Source: Ptychodera flava (lineage: Eukaryota; Hemichordata; Enteropneusta; Ptychoderidae). From it: a stretch of DNA of 64,000 bases. The position numbers and the translations under genes were made by a program. Location: assembly GCF_041260155.1 (NCBI RefSeq), contig NC_091933.1, positions 35,751,293 to 35,815,292 of the forward strand, in the 5' to 3' direction. Under the pieces are notes generated by a model that was not told the origin of the DNA, searched no databases, and was given only the letters and a program-made list of their open reading frames with translations. Shown here in pieces: positions 26,398-37,800 of the stretch. Within the stretch, counting starts at the first letter, position 1. Every line of letters starts with the position of its first letter.

Positions 26398-26600
26398 TGC
26401 CGTTCCGTGTATGTATTCTTCCTGAACGTCAAAATGACCCACGGCAGTGGCGCGCGGTTCGCCTGCTTATTTCTGAAATCCTTATTTGTGATGACGTCCA
26501 GACGTACATACGCTGGCCGTTGGGTGGCACCACAGCGTTATCTGAAAAGATGTCCGATCACGTGACTTCTAGGTGGTCGTTTGTATTCCTGGCGCCGATG
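26398..26600 (-). promoter_or_regulatory. Possible 5' non-coding exon and promoter of sulfotransferase 1
   Basis: This patch is richer in CG than its surroundings and contains TCACGTGA near 26557. On the - strand a good donor (GCA then GTAAGTA) ends it at 26398. A TGTAG acceptor sits just before the sulfotransferase ATG at 24257, so splicing from here to there is plausible. The evidence is only composition and splice-site words. Confidence 0.3.
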
Positions 26601-26794
26601 TTGTTGTACTCGGGTCTGATTTCCGGGCAATGGGCACATGGGCGATGCATTATGGGAAGGGTACCTTTGTACGCTGGGTATTTCCGGTAGGTTGTTTAAT
26701 TGACTTTCTTTTTAAAGTTTATTTTAGAACGAAAGCCTCGCTTAAACTAATTTTTGAGAATTGGAAAATTGTTGATTTCGCAACTAATCAAGAC

Positions 26795-27125
26795 AGGTGC
26801 AGCCAATGAAATGCTTTTGCGTAATTTTTCAGTGGGCGTGAAAATTTATAAATAATCAGTGGGTGGGGAGAAATAGTCAATTTTTACTTTGGGCACGCGA
26901 GAAATTTCAGTTTTTACAATTGGCGGGGAGAAAATTCCTGTAACCGTACCATATAATTGGTAGAGGGACGGAAATGCTATGGTCGATGGAACTTTGAGGA
27001 GGTTTAAGCCATGCCACCGATGCGGAGAGAGCAGTGGGGAGTTTGAACGTGTGGGTAGCGGCGAGGAGCAGTCATATGCTGGTGGGAGGGCAATTAAGAA
27101 CAACTTCAATTTCCCTTCCACATTA
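26795..27125. mobile_element. Second, partial copy of the 10927-type element
   Basis: Begins AGGTGCAGCCAATGAAATGC, nearly identical to the terminus at 10928. It continues with GGGGAGAAA units that match the complement of that element's C-rich interior. No matching far end was found, so the right border is approximate and the copy is probably truncated. Confidence 0.5.
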
Positions 27126-28259
27126 TAAGGTCAAGGTCAAGAATATGTAAAATTAGTGTATCATTCTAAGAAACTCGTATTGTGATTTTGTGACATTGGC
27201 CGAATTTACCTGTTGCCTGTGCCTGTCAAGATATACTCCTTGTAACATGGCGAAGAAAACTATAAACAAATCATTGGCTGTTTGTTACAAGATCTGGTCG
27301 AGAGACAACCTGTAAATCTTGCAACATTGTTCATCCACAGCGCATTGCAACTGGCAAGTAGTGTGTATGCGTAGTGACATGACGTCAGTGCTCAGGGGTC
27401 AGGCAAGGTCACCACAAATATGCCAAGCTTTGGCAAAGGTACTGCACAATCGCATGTATACGGGCCGGCATCAGAAGGGGCCATATATTAACATAATCAT
27501 GTGGGATACATCCGGCAACCGTGGAAAGGGGAAGTTATCATTAGGCGGCTGTTTCGGGGGGGGGGGGGGGTAAGGGGACATGCTAACAAATATTCTTCAT
27601 GTGACGCTTTTTCTAAGCTAGTTTGCTGCATCTCGTGAACCACAGTGAAAGTTGGAATAGTGACCGGAACTGTACATGCAGTGGAGATACTTGGCGTCAC
27701 TAGCCACATCAAACCATGGACGTCCTTTTTCGTCCATGATAAACAATCATGTTTCAAAACGTTTGGACAGAATGACCTGAAGTATAGATATAGACATATA
27801 CGCTAAACAGCATTTCTGCATATATCACGGTAAAATTACAAAGGAATGCTGTCACACTTACGGATTGTTTAACGTTAGCCATCTGGTGATAACCCAACTG
27901 CAAAATACAGAAGAACAACAATGTGACAAAGACAAATCAACTGAAAAACATTGATAATTTAATAAGAATTCATGCCATAGTTCTGAAATTACAAACACTG
28001 ATAAAGTTTCACTAATGTCGTTATTCACCTCAGACGTATGCTGGTTGTATAACTTGTCACATGATAAGAGGGGCAAAACTTGCTTTCAATTTAAAAAGGC
28101 GAGCTATTTGCATTGATTACAACGCCTTTTGTTGTATGTAAATAATATGTGGCAGATGGCAGTTCCTGAAAAAAAAGGGAAAATAATTTTACAAACTTGT
28201 CTGAGATGCAGAATTTTTTACTACAAAAGAGAATCATAGCTTGTCCTCAGGGCAGAGTC

Positions 28260-28593
28260 TAGACTTGGTTCAAGTCTGTGATTTGTGAATGTTTGAGTGG
28301 AGTGAACGCAATGATTTGTATTCTGCTTTCATGTGAAACGCACGCGTGAGTGGACGCGATGAGTAGGGTGAACGCGATGAGTGGAGTGAACGCTATACAG
28401 CGGAGTTTCACCCGGAATCCGGCAGAAACTAACTCACTACTGCGCAGACTCAAACGTGACGCATTCAATCGCTGGGAAAACCTGGCGTGAGCTGCCAAAT
28501 TCCGGATAGATTTGTACGAAATAGGAGAGACACAAGAGAAACTATTATAAATGATTTTATTTTTTTAAAATTCATCGACTTGAACCAAGTCTA
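28260..28593. mobile_element. 334-bp MITE with 9-bp target duplication
   Basis: The ends are TAGACTTGGTTCAAGTC and its complement. GGCAGAGTC is duplicated at 28251-28259 and 28594-28602. The duplicated segment at 57289-57297 has a single GGCAGAGTC with no insert, giving a precise empty site. A 9-bp duplication fits Mutator-like transposons, but the termini alone do not prove this. The interior includes a short degenerate array of GAGTGAACGCGATGA-like units (about 28295-28395). It inserted in copy B after the segmental duplication. Confidence 0.9.
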
Positions 28594-30859
28594 GGCAGAG
28601 TCCAATACTGTACCATTAAGTCTGAAAAGTTAGAGCTTATGTATCTAAAATTGTGATTTTATTCCATGTAATCGTACATAATTACTTGCAGGTCAAGGTG
28701 TTTACCCTTAGGTAGTGAATTGTGCAGTGTTAGCTAATTCGATAGACTTACACATAGTAATACAGTAGTATGTCCTAATATTGTCATGTTCTTTTCTTTC
28801 TCTCAGTTCAGTATATACAAAGTATCAGAATTTACTGCACTGCATGTTACACCAGTATTATTGTTGATTCATGACATAGGACGACACATATCATTCTTTG
28901 GACACTACACTCTTAAACATCTGTATTTGATAAACTGACAAACTTCTCCTTAGATATGGAATTATTGATGAACATTGATAAAGTTATATAACATTCTTAT
29001 CAAAACTGCATATTGGTCTTTTGTTTCTGATGTAGTTGTGTAAAATGTGAAATTCTTCAACATTAGAGTAATTTAAATCTAGAACTGGATCGGTGGTCGA
29101 AAATTTCGGGTAATAGCTTGCTTGTCGAATTTTTAACCGTGAATGTCGCTGTCAGACACGTTCGTGGTCAGTCTATTTTCAAGCAAACGATGAATTCGTA
29201 GGACACTATTGGGAACACAACGGAGCATATTACGACGAATAAGACCAGAGTAAGAACTCTTCAGGGAAAGGGTAGCCGAACAATTGAAAATCGTTTTCAT
29301 ACAGTCTGTATAGCTTTACTATCTCCTCGGTAGACAGCGTAGAATAGTATCTTTTGAGACTTTCAATGTTCGAACTGTTAGTCACGTGAGTGTCGGTGAG
29401 TGGAAAGCTAACCAAACGATCGACGCTGGCTCTTCTCAGGATATACTGAGCGTCCTCTGCCAGGTTCTCGAATTTGCCGATGATGTCGTAGTTTATGCTG
29501 CAAACGGAGCAGAGCTGGTCCATGGGTCGCCAATGTTCATTGAATTGTGCAGTATCGGTTGTGTTGAGGAGATAGCGGACGAAGTCCTTGAATTGGATGC
29601 CGTCTTCTCACCACTCAGTCTCATTGAGAGGCTCGAATTGAATCGATAACCGGGTATAATCTGAGGACCATATTTAGGCAAGAAAGCCCGACTCGTCCTT
29701 TGCTCAAAAACTTCAAATTTGTTGCGATAGGCCGACAGCAGACGCCCAAAGGGATGACGGACAAACATGAATTTGAGATAGCTTTCAGTTCGTTTTGCTT
29801 TCTCTCTGTTATTTAGTTTATTTAGAGAGGGATAGAAGCCACCGTATTTTCCATGGACAACGCTGTGATGGATACCGTTTGTGGACTTCTCGAGACCCAT
29901 CAGTACTAACCATACCCTTCGCCAACTTGTACACGCTACCTTTGGGACCGAACAATACAATAGCTTGTACTGGTCGTGATATAGGATAATCCCACGCCCT
30001 GAGTTCTTCCTACCAATAGCATGGCAGAGTTTTTGCAGAACATGTTTCCGTTTCTCGTTGATATCCGCTTTGTCTTTGTCTTTCTGTTGAGAAAAAGCAA
30101 CAGTCCCTTTTTACTCATGTTTGACTCCTGCTTTGCTTAGTTGATTGTTTTTTGTTTCGCTTGGTTGATCTTAGTAATGATTTGTAACATGACTGTTATT
30201 TGTGCAATTTTCCATAACAGTGTTCGTATTTTCCATTCTACATATCATGTGACATGTTTGTCTGTCCACCGATCTGTCTCCAAACCTTGTCTTTCTCTCT
30301 GTGTGCCTTTGTCTAATTATTTTCTACTCTTTCTGGCTTATCTCTCCCAGCCTCTTTTTCGACACACAAAATATACAGCGTATAATTTAGCGTTCGCCCT
30401 GACACCCCAGCATTTAGTTCGATAGATCCATATACATGTATTCAGATGTTAAGCCATTGGAAGTTCTAACGGGACAGGGCCTGGGCAGGCAATATTTTTA
30501 ATCTGTTCGCATCCTCCAGAGAATCAGCACTGTACCTTCTTTTTCAGACGTTTACCAGATTTGTATTTTGAATTTGTCGATATTTGTTGGTGACAGTAAT
30601 GACAGACTACAGTACTTGATAATAAGGTGTGACAGAACGGTTCTCGAGTATCAGTTATTGTTGGGAACATTTAATTCGTCGACAAAATGTTACTCTAATT
30701 TATCTTTTTCCAGGGCGATTTTACCCCAGGTGTTAGTTGTATTTAACATTTTACACACTGAGATCAAAAGATGGTTTCCTTTTTACGAGGCGCCAAATGT
30801 AAAAAAATTAATTTACACAATCACCCTTATTTCAGAGATAGAACAGCTAGGAAATGTTA

Positions 30860-30864
30860 TATAT

Positions 30865-30908
<44 letters not shown>
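30860..30908. repeat. (TA)n microsatellite, copy B only
   Basis: Alternating TA with one interruption, in the upstream part of intron 2 of sulfotransferase 2. The corresponding part of copy C lacks it. Confidence 0.95.
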
Positions 30909-30911
<3 letters not shown>

Positions 30912-31444
30912 TTTAATTAATAAAATAACTCTCCTCAGCTGAATGAATTTGCTAAGATTCGTAAACCAATTTTCACTTTGTAAATGAAGGTTGTCTACCT
31001 AAAAGGCATGACAAATATATGACAGATGGCAGTGGAACTGAAGGACACGTCATGAAATACAACTGGCGAGAGAGCAATACAAAAAAAATCATTTTTTCTA
31101 ACATAGTTTTATAAATGTGCGTCATGTGGCCTATGTTTTTTTTTGCGTTCTCCTTGTGGTTTTCCTGATGTCAAAAGAACCGCTTAGATCAGGTGTTTTA
31201 GGCAGAATGCATCCCTGGGACACTCAAATTTTTACGGTAACTATCTGGTACGCCCTTGAAGAGACCCATTTCCGAAGCCTGTGTAGTAAATTAAAGGGAA
31301 GGGGTCGTCGGAACTGCGCGTGTGCGACTTTCTTGTTTACAAACAATGTATTTCATGCATAATATCTGGATACATCATGTCAACATATACAGCTGCAACA
31401 TTTAAATTTTACGATGTACATGTTAAGGGTACGGTGTTTCAAAT

Positions 31445-31520
31445 TGGATTCGAACTCACAGCATACGGAATCCAGTCACCTAGTAGAGAAGCAACAGACA
31501 TAACTGCTCGGCCAAATCCC
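31445..31520 (-). repeat. tRNA-derived SINE or tRNA pseudogene, copy B
   Basis: Read on the - strand it holds an A-box-like TGGCCGAGCAG and a B-box GAGTTCGAATCC about 50 bases apart, the internal RNA polymerase III promoter layout of a Leu/Ser-like tRNA. The stems do not close as a functional tRNA, so a SINE head is likelier. The orthologous copy is at 60245. A further isolated B-box-like piece lies at 31763-31799. Confidence 0.6.
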
Positions 31521-32259
31521 CACTCTCAAAAAAGAGTGGTTCAATAACCGAGTTTACAGTTGTTACAATTTTTCTGACTATGACCCCCTCCACACGTTGT
31601 AGAGTTCAGAAGCATCACGCTCGTACACTCACTATCACACATCGGACACAAACTTTATCGAAGCAATGGATGCATCACTTTACTGGGCGAAAGACAGCCT
31701 CGGGGAAAATTCTGTCCACCAGCAGAGTTATCAACTCAGGGTAGAAACTATGGTGTTTCCAACCGGAATCGAACTCACAACATACGGTATCCAGTCAACA
31801 ATTATGTTTTAACTTTCATCAATCGCCAACGTTTTGAGCAGAGTTCCGTCGACACCCAGCCTTCATGTTTTCAACATCTTATCTTTGCGTGAAAATCTTC
31901 AATGTACACATTCTCTGTAGAGTTAACACAGGATATTGTGGCCATTTTTGATTTTGAATATCGGTGAATTTTGTGTTATTTGTTTCTCTTTTCCAAACCT
32001 TTGCACTGTAACTCCTGATTTTAATAATTCATAACGAAAGAAAATGTTTAAAGTTCCCCGAGGAAAGTTTTGGCAAAAGTTCACTTACATCTTTTTAACT
32101 TTTATGTCCTGAAGCGTCGAGGATTATAGAATTTATTCTGAATTCTGTCAAACACCGCCTTGTCAACCTACCCGAATAATCCTTTTAATTTAGGGCGATG
32201 TCACTTTTAAATAGTGTAATATGCATCCTGTTATTGGGCTTCGCCTGTTGGATGCCATA

Positions 32260-32327
<68 letters not shown>

Positions 32328-32340
32328 AAATAAATAAATG
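32260..32340. repeat. (AAAT)n microsatellite, copy B
   Basis: AAAT units with one missing base near the end. The shorter partner in copy C is at 61096-61149, so the array predates the duplication and has changed length since. Confidence 0.97.
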
Positions 32341-33316
32341 AGCGATAGAAGGTCAGTGAAATCGATTTATATGTTAAGTCAGAAAAACTAGGTTTCATAA
32401 CCATAATTATCTTAGCTCACCATGTGTGAAGGAAGAACTACGAGTCCGTTCTGTCGGTCACGTGATTCTATCATTCTTGTATCCATTGGTAACAGAGATA
32501 TATTACAAGTCTTCCATGCATTGTAAAGATTCTTCACATCTAAAGATGAACATATACACATCTCCATCATCACAATATTAACTTTGCAAATAAAAAAGGA
32601 ATCGTTTCGGCATTGATAAATAAAAGGTAGAAATGTGAAACACTAGATATCACACGATTCTAAAGCAGGCACAGAAATTTACCTCCTGAGACCAACAGAC
32701 GACTGAAAATCCAAGATACCGGCAGAGTTACACAAAGGAGCAGCAGTAAATACACATGTGTCCTCTTACATGCCATCACCCTGATCTGGAATTACAATAT
32801 GGAGTTTGAAAAGGTTAATCTTCTGATATATATTTTGATAATATGCTTGCTTTAAGAGGTACTAAGAGTAGCAGTGTTGAATCAGGGAGCACGTTACCCG
32901 AGTGATACCACACTTAAGGTACACTTAAGTACACGTGTCGCTGCATACCGCTACGATAGGTAAATATATGACGATACCACTGGTATCACTGGTACCTACG
33001 AATGAAGTTTAGTGGATTGCTGAAAAAATGACATTTTGATATCCTGGACACAGGTAACGGGTGATGTTAAACACACGCCTTGAACGGAAATCGCTAAGTC
33101 GTTCAGCGCTTGAACAAAATTCCAGCGTCTACCATCTTCGGTAATTGTTTTCGTTTCAAAGTTCAAAGTATTGAGAGTGAATTCTCGGTGACCGAATTTG
33201 ATAAATAGGGCAAACGCTAAACGCAAACAATTATGTGAATATCATACGTATGTCGAAAACATTGCCATGAACACCATGATGTATGTGTTAAATTGGTTAA
33301 GATAATCGGAAGAGTA

Positions 33317-34159
33317 TAGATCGATTGTCAGGACATACAAACAGCATGACTCTTGAAAGTGTAAAATAAGAACAATCACTCACTTAGGGCTCACCTGGTT
33401 GTCGATAAGACAGCACCAACAAATAGGATCCTAAAATTTACGAAAATGCGTCCAGATTGACCGTTTGTGGTTGTTTTCAAAACTTAAGGGAGAAGACTAC
33501 ATTTAAATATCATCAACAAAAACTCCTTACCTTGATATCTAAACGAAACCACAACTTTCCACCGTAATGTCAAATGAGCTACAATACATAAATATATGAG
33601 CTTATATGGGGCAGTAGTATTTGTTTAAAAAATATCACCTTTGCAGCTTTGTTTTCTTACCTCAACTGTTATTATGTAGAATTTTAAGAAGATCAATCTG
33701 TGGGAGGAACCATTAGTTCTTAGGAAAGAATGGTTCAAAATAAAAGATGAATCTGTTGGACGAACCATTAGTCCTAGGAAAGGGTGGTTCAAAATAAAAA
33801 ATGAGGCATGAAAAATAATGCTTTTGCAAAAGAGGCATAGTGGAGGAAAATGAAAAACAAAATGTGAAATTCTTGGTAAAATACGCTTTTCTTTCTGCTG
33901 AAAGTAATTATGTAGAAAAAATGCCTACTATTATTACTCTGACCACCCCTTTCAAGATCTGACAGTGTACTCATAATGTGCGTCATGGAAACCTTTCCAG
34001 TATGAAGGCGATCTACTGATCAAACAGCCTCCATCAATTTAATCTCGTGACAAGAACTCTTTCATGATAAGCCTCCAGAGCGCATGCGTACGCGTACTTA
34101 CAATTTTAATAATTGAAAAGGTGGCTTGACAGTCTCTTAAGAATCTAAACTTTTTTAAA
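33317..34159. other. Intergenic DNA with a 55-bp tandem duplication
   Basis: Beyond the duplicated segment no gene is recognised. Two ~55-bp units at 33690-33744 and 33745-33798 each contain GAACCATT and AATGGTTC as inverted arms, so each can form a small hairpin. Confidence 0.6.
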
Positions 34160-34700
34160 CACTTTTTTTTTATTTCGAGTTCTTCCCTTTTAAAACAGAT
34201 GACTTAGTTGAGAAAAAAGGAAAAGAAAGAAAATACGGAAAATACATACACATACATCATACTTCTACTTCTGACAGAGGAGTCATACTTCAAAATTCGA
34301 CCATTTGCCTAAAAACTTTCTGTATCGCTCATTTCTTTTTGCAATATTAGTTCAGTCTGCTTTGAAGTTCCAATATTTATCTTCACTAATCTTAAAGAAG
34401 GGATCATCTTCTTTATTTTACAATCAAAAATTGTTTTCTTTACTATCAATAACAGATGATTCAGAAGGTCCGAGAAAGAGGTGTCACCCAGCAAAACTTG
34501 TTTAGCGGATAGTTTCTGTGGGGCTTCAGTAGAAGCACCCCATAGTAAAATGGAACCATTCTAAATACATACTTTCACATTCAACAAAAAGATGCGTCAA
34601 GGTCTCTTCTACTCGTTCACAAAAGGTGCAAAGACTACTCTTTGTACGAGGAGGGTTCAGACGTCATTTAATTGTGCTTCCATGTCCCGGCATTTACCTC
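34160..34700 (-). mobile_element. 3' end of a LINE (L1/Tx1-like)
   Basis: The - strand encodes the end of a reverse transcriptase ORF2. A zinc-binding zf-RVT motif (CTFCERVEETLTHLFVEC) at about 34580-34660 leads into DTSFSDLLNHLLLIVKKTIF and a short tail ending near 34309. An A-rich tract near 34162 marks the likely 3' terminus. Catalytic reverse transcriptase and endonuclease domains are missing. Just upstream on the same strand is an ORF1-like start (39001-34833), so this looks like one LINE with an internal deletion. Confidence 0.75.
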
Positions 34701-34743
34701 TAAGAGCACAGTCACTCGTGAGCTATTCAGTTCTGGGACTATT

Positions 34744-34810
34744 CGCCCCATAGACGTGTGTACATAAGCGAGAAAAAAACCCAAGCATATGTACACACGT
34801 CTACGGGGCG
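34744..34810. repeat. 22-bp inverted repeat at the LINE deletion junction
   Basis: CGCCCCATAGACGTGTGTAC... at 34744 is repeated in reverse complement, ending at 34810, with one mismatch and a ~23-base loop. It sits between the ORF1-like and ORF2 parts of the LINE and may be the scar of an inversion or template switch. Confidence 0.8.
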
Positions 34811-34832
34811 CATAGTCCAAGAGCGGAATAGA

Positions 34833-37800
34833 TCACAGGGGACTGTGTCTGAGAGCGTCCACTTCGTCACTGGAGTATTGAATCGTCTTTTCAAATTCGT
34901 CACAGCGGGACTCAACCACAGACACTCGTTCAAAAAGTTGCTTCTGCTCTGCAAGAATCGTGTCAGTGGTATTTGAGATTCCGTTTACCTTTAGTTCTAA
35001 ATCCTGGAGACACTCTTTTATAAGACTCTTCAGCGTTTCGGGGGAAAGGCTTGCGGCGGCCGACGACGTTGCAGACCTCGTCTGTACACTGCTTGCACTG
35101 TGACGGCCATCTTGGAAGTAACTCGAAACTGTTTGGGCAAAGTGAAAAATCCAGGCCTAGTCGGGCCTAGCCGGGCCTAGTCGGGCCCTCTAGGTTGACG
35201 ATCTAAAATTTAAAGCGAATTCAAGTGTGCTCCATGCGTTCTTACCAACTGGGAACAGACTAGTATTTTCAAACGCAAATGGGGGGGGGGGGGGGGGGGG
35301 GCAGTGTCAAGGAAAGAGACGACTTATTTTTTCAAGCTGAAGAAAATGCTCTATTTGGTTGTGTTAATGAATCAATCTAATATTTTAAAAAAAATAAAAA
35401 TTTGTTCCCAATTAGTAAATCATAGACAATCTCGATTCTCGGTTTATGGCAATTTATGTCGACCGATAAGTCTTTTCATCTTCAATATTCCATTATAATT
35501 TCACCTACGGTATATAATATCCTTACCTCCTGTGACTGGTTCCTTCTAAACGTTAACATGCCTTGTGCACGAAAAGAGATGCTGTATCTTACGCGAAACA
35601 ATGAAAAAACAGCTGAAGAAATAACCATGTATCAGTCAGTACGGCAGTCGAAACCCGGATGCCAATCATACCAATACGGGACAGAGTAGATGGAAACGCA
35701 AATGGAAAGGCGGTGACTTATTTTTAAAGCTGAATAAAATGCTCTCTCTGGTTGTGTAAATCTGTCGATCGAAATACAATTCCCAGTTGATTAATCGTGG
35801 AAGTCTCGTTCTCCCCTTTATAGTTCGATATTTACTGACTCGTTCCTTCTCATTTTTGTCAATCGATGAAAGCATTTTCGTCTTCCATATTCAATCTTAC
35901 TTTGAACAATGTTATATTCTGACCTTTACTGCCATCAGTTTTGACCAACGTACAAAGACGTGGCCTATGTGCCCAGTTGACAAGATGTTTTGCAAAATGG
36001 TGAAGAAATATTTGAGCATGGCCATGCTGTATGCGTGGGGGCCCGGGAGACATCGATGTCACAGTCTTTCCGGACTGTTTACATGTGGCTTAGGGGATGT
36101 CAAAGGAGATGAATCAGTTAGTTGAATAAAACAAAAATTTTCGGACATCATATTTTTATGTCAATTTTGTCAATGTCGGGCTTTGGATTTGATTGAGAAA
36201 CCGGAATCACCTACAGAGATGTTTGCATTAAACACGGACACACAATTCGGAATAGTTGGCTGTGCCGCTACGGTCGGTCTCAGTCGTGATGTCTCGCCCA
36301 TAAAATTTCGAAGCTATAGGCCCGCACTTGTCGTTTCGATGCGCAACGGTACACAGATGACCAGATATTATATTTTCTTAAAACAAGTCTAAGCAATTTT
36401 ACGACTGTCTTTGTCATCGTGTCTCCCCGTGAATGTCCTTGAACCTATGGCCGTGACCATTGTTTTACTGTATCCGTTAGAGTGTAAACCCCTGCTCGTC
36501 CCCAGCAGAGGACTTTTTAAAACATTATGCTGTACATCCTTGTGCACTGTGTGCATAAGCCCCTAAACCTAGTTTAATTCTATTATGGAAAGGTAAGTAA
36601 CTTTGAGAATAAAGAGTCGTTACAGTTGCTAAATTCGCGAGAAAAACAGAACGTTTTTCCAGTAGCTTTATAGTTCTGTGCTTTCCGTCCCCGTCACTAG
36701 GATAGAATAATCCCATTCCCGAGCGCCATTGTTTTAAAACACGTCCACGATGTGCTGTTGATTTTCATTCTTTCGTTGTGCAATTTCATTCGTTTGAAGC
36801 AGTTATCCTTTCATTTGACTGCTCTGGGACTCTTCTGGAAATGTGTTTTGGATAAAAACAACTCTACAATAAAAGACATAAACTTCAACGGTGATAGGCA
36901 TACAATATCGGTTCGATGTGCGAAAGTACACAGATTACAAGTTATTTTAGAAGACTACTTCTCAAAACTAGTAAAAACAATTCTGCGCGCCACTGAGTGT
37001 CTACTTGTGTGAACGTCCTTGAATCCGTGGCCGCGACCATTGTTTTTGATGTGTTCGACGGTTGATGATTGGTAGATTAATGTATCCAAATTTGAAGACT
37101 GAACACTATTACGTGATCGATTGTTGGCATGTTTAGGTAATAGACGGTGTAGAGGCGAGACGGCGAAAGTCCACGGGCCAAGAGAGCTCGAGCAGGAGCA
37201 GTACATCACATGCTTTCTTACAATAAATGAACCATCGGTTTCCATAGCTACTACGTGAAATCCGACCTCACCGATGTCCCTGTCCTGATTCGGAGAGCAA
37301 CTTTCAAACTGCGTGTTGAGGTTCAGATGTCCGATTTTTTCATATTCAAAAGGCTTATTGATTTACAGAGAACGCCTTTCTTGATTTTACATGTACCTGT
37401 AATTATCAAATTCAAATTCAAATTCAAAGCGAAAAAGCCAGCAGGAAAAAATTCGACGACTCGGTCTCACCAGTGCTCGCAATGAAAAAAATTCGCAGTC
37501 TCTGAAGTCGGTATCATTGCTCCGCCATGTTTATTGTTGGTTGTACGGCCAGTTTAAAAGTCATGGACTTTCTCCACAGCAAAATTCATATAAGTGCCAT
37601 ACCACGAAGTTCCCTGTGCATTTTAATATGTCTATTTGGAAGCAAAAGTGTCACAGACTTTACCGGTTTTCGATACGAAATATGCAATATATTATCAGCG
37701 TTGTTAACGTTGTGTTTTGAGTCTGATATCGAATATAACAGGACAAAACTAACGATTAGAGTGACGACAGAAACTATGCCCGATACCGGAAATTGACATC

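Larger units (their letters stand above)
29230..32776 (-). pseudogene. Carbohydrate sulfotransferase 2, frameshifted duplicate
   Basis: Duplicate of the intact gene at 57924-61584. Exon 1 is 32683-32776 (signal anchor, MACKRTHVY start), exon 2 is 32421-32539 and the catalytic exon is 29230-30083, all with the same splice sites and phases as the intact copy. The phosphosulfate loop SVPKVACTSW and FVRHPFGRLLSAYR are preserved. One base is missing near 29601 relative to the intact copy (GCCGTC here, GCCGGTC there). It changes frame within the catalytic exon, after the SGEKT motif, so the C-terminal ~100 residues are read out of frame. All else looks coding-like, so inactivation is recent, or the missing base is a sequencing error or an allele. 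Ala-to-Gly in RHPFxR is another difference. Confidence 0.85.
27612..33316. repeat. Segmental duplication, copy B
   Basis: Collinear with 56675-64000, from about 27612 (CTCGTGAACC side) through sulfotransferase 2 and its upstream region to about 33316. The match includes introns, intergenic DNA, a SINE and an AAAT microsatellite, so it is a DNA-level duplication and not a retrocopy. The matching partner runs to the window edge, so the full length is unknown. Copy B carries its own MITE at 28260. Confidence 0.93.

Noticed and set aside
29386-29649. + strand frames over the sulfotransferase exons (also 21539-21766 and 58576-58785)
   Set aside because: Antisense shadows of the catalytic exons with no independent motifs.
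31445-31520. Functional tRNA gene
   Set aside because: A-box and B-box are present but the acceptor and anticodon stems do not close, so it is listed as SINE-like.
35280-35301. Long G homopolymer as a regulatory G-quadruplex
   Set aside because: A lone homopolymer inside a transposon; no promoter or gene context, and its length is prone to sequencing error.
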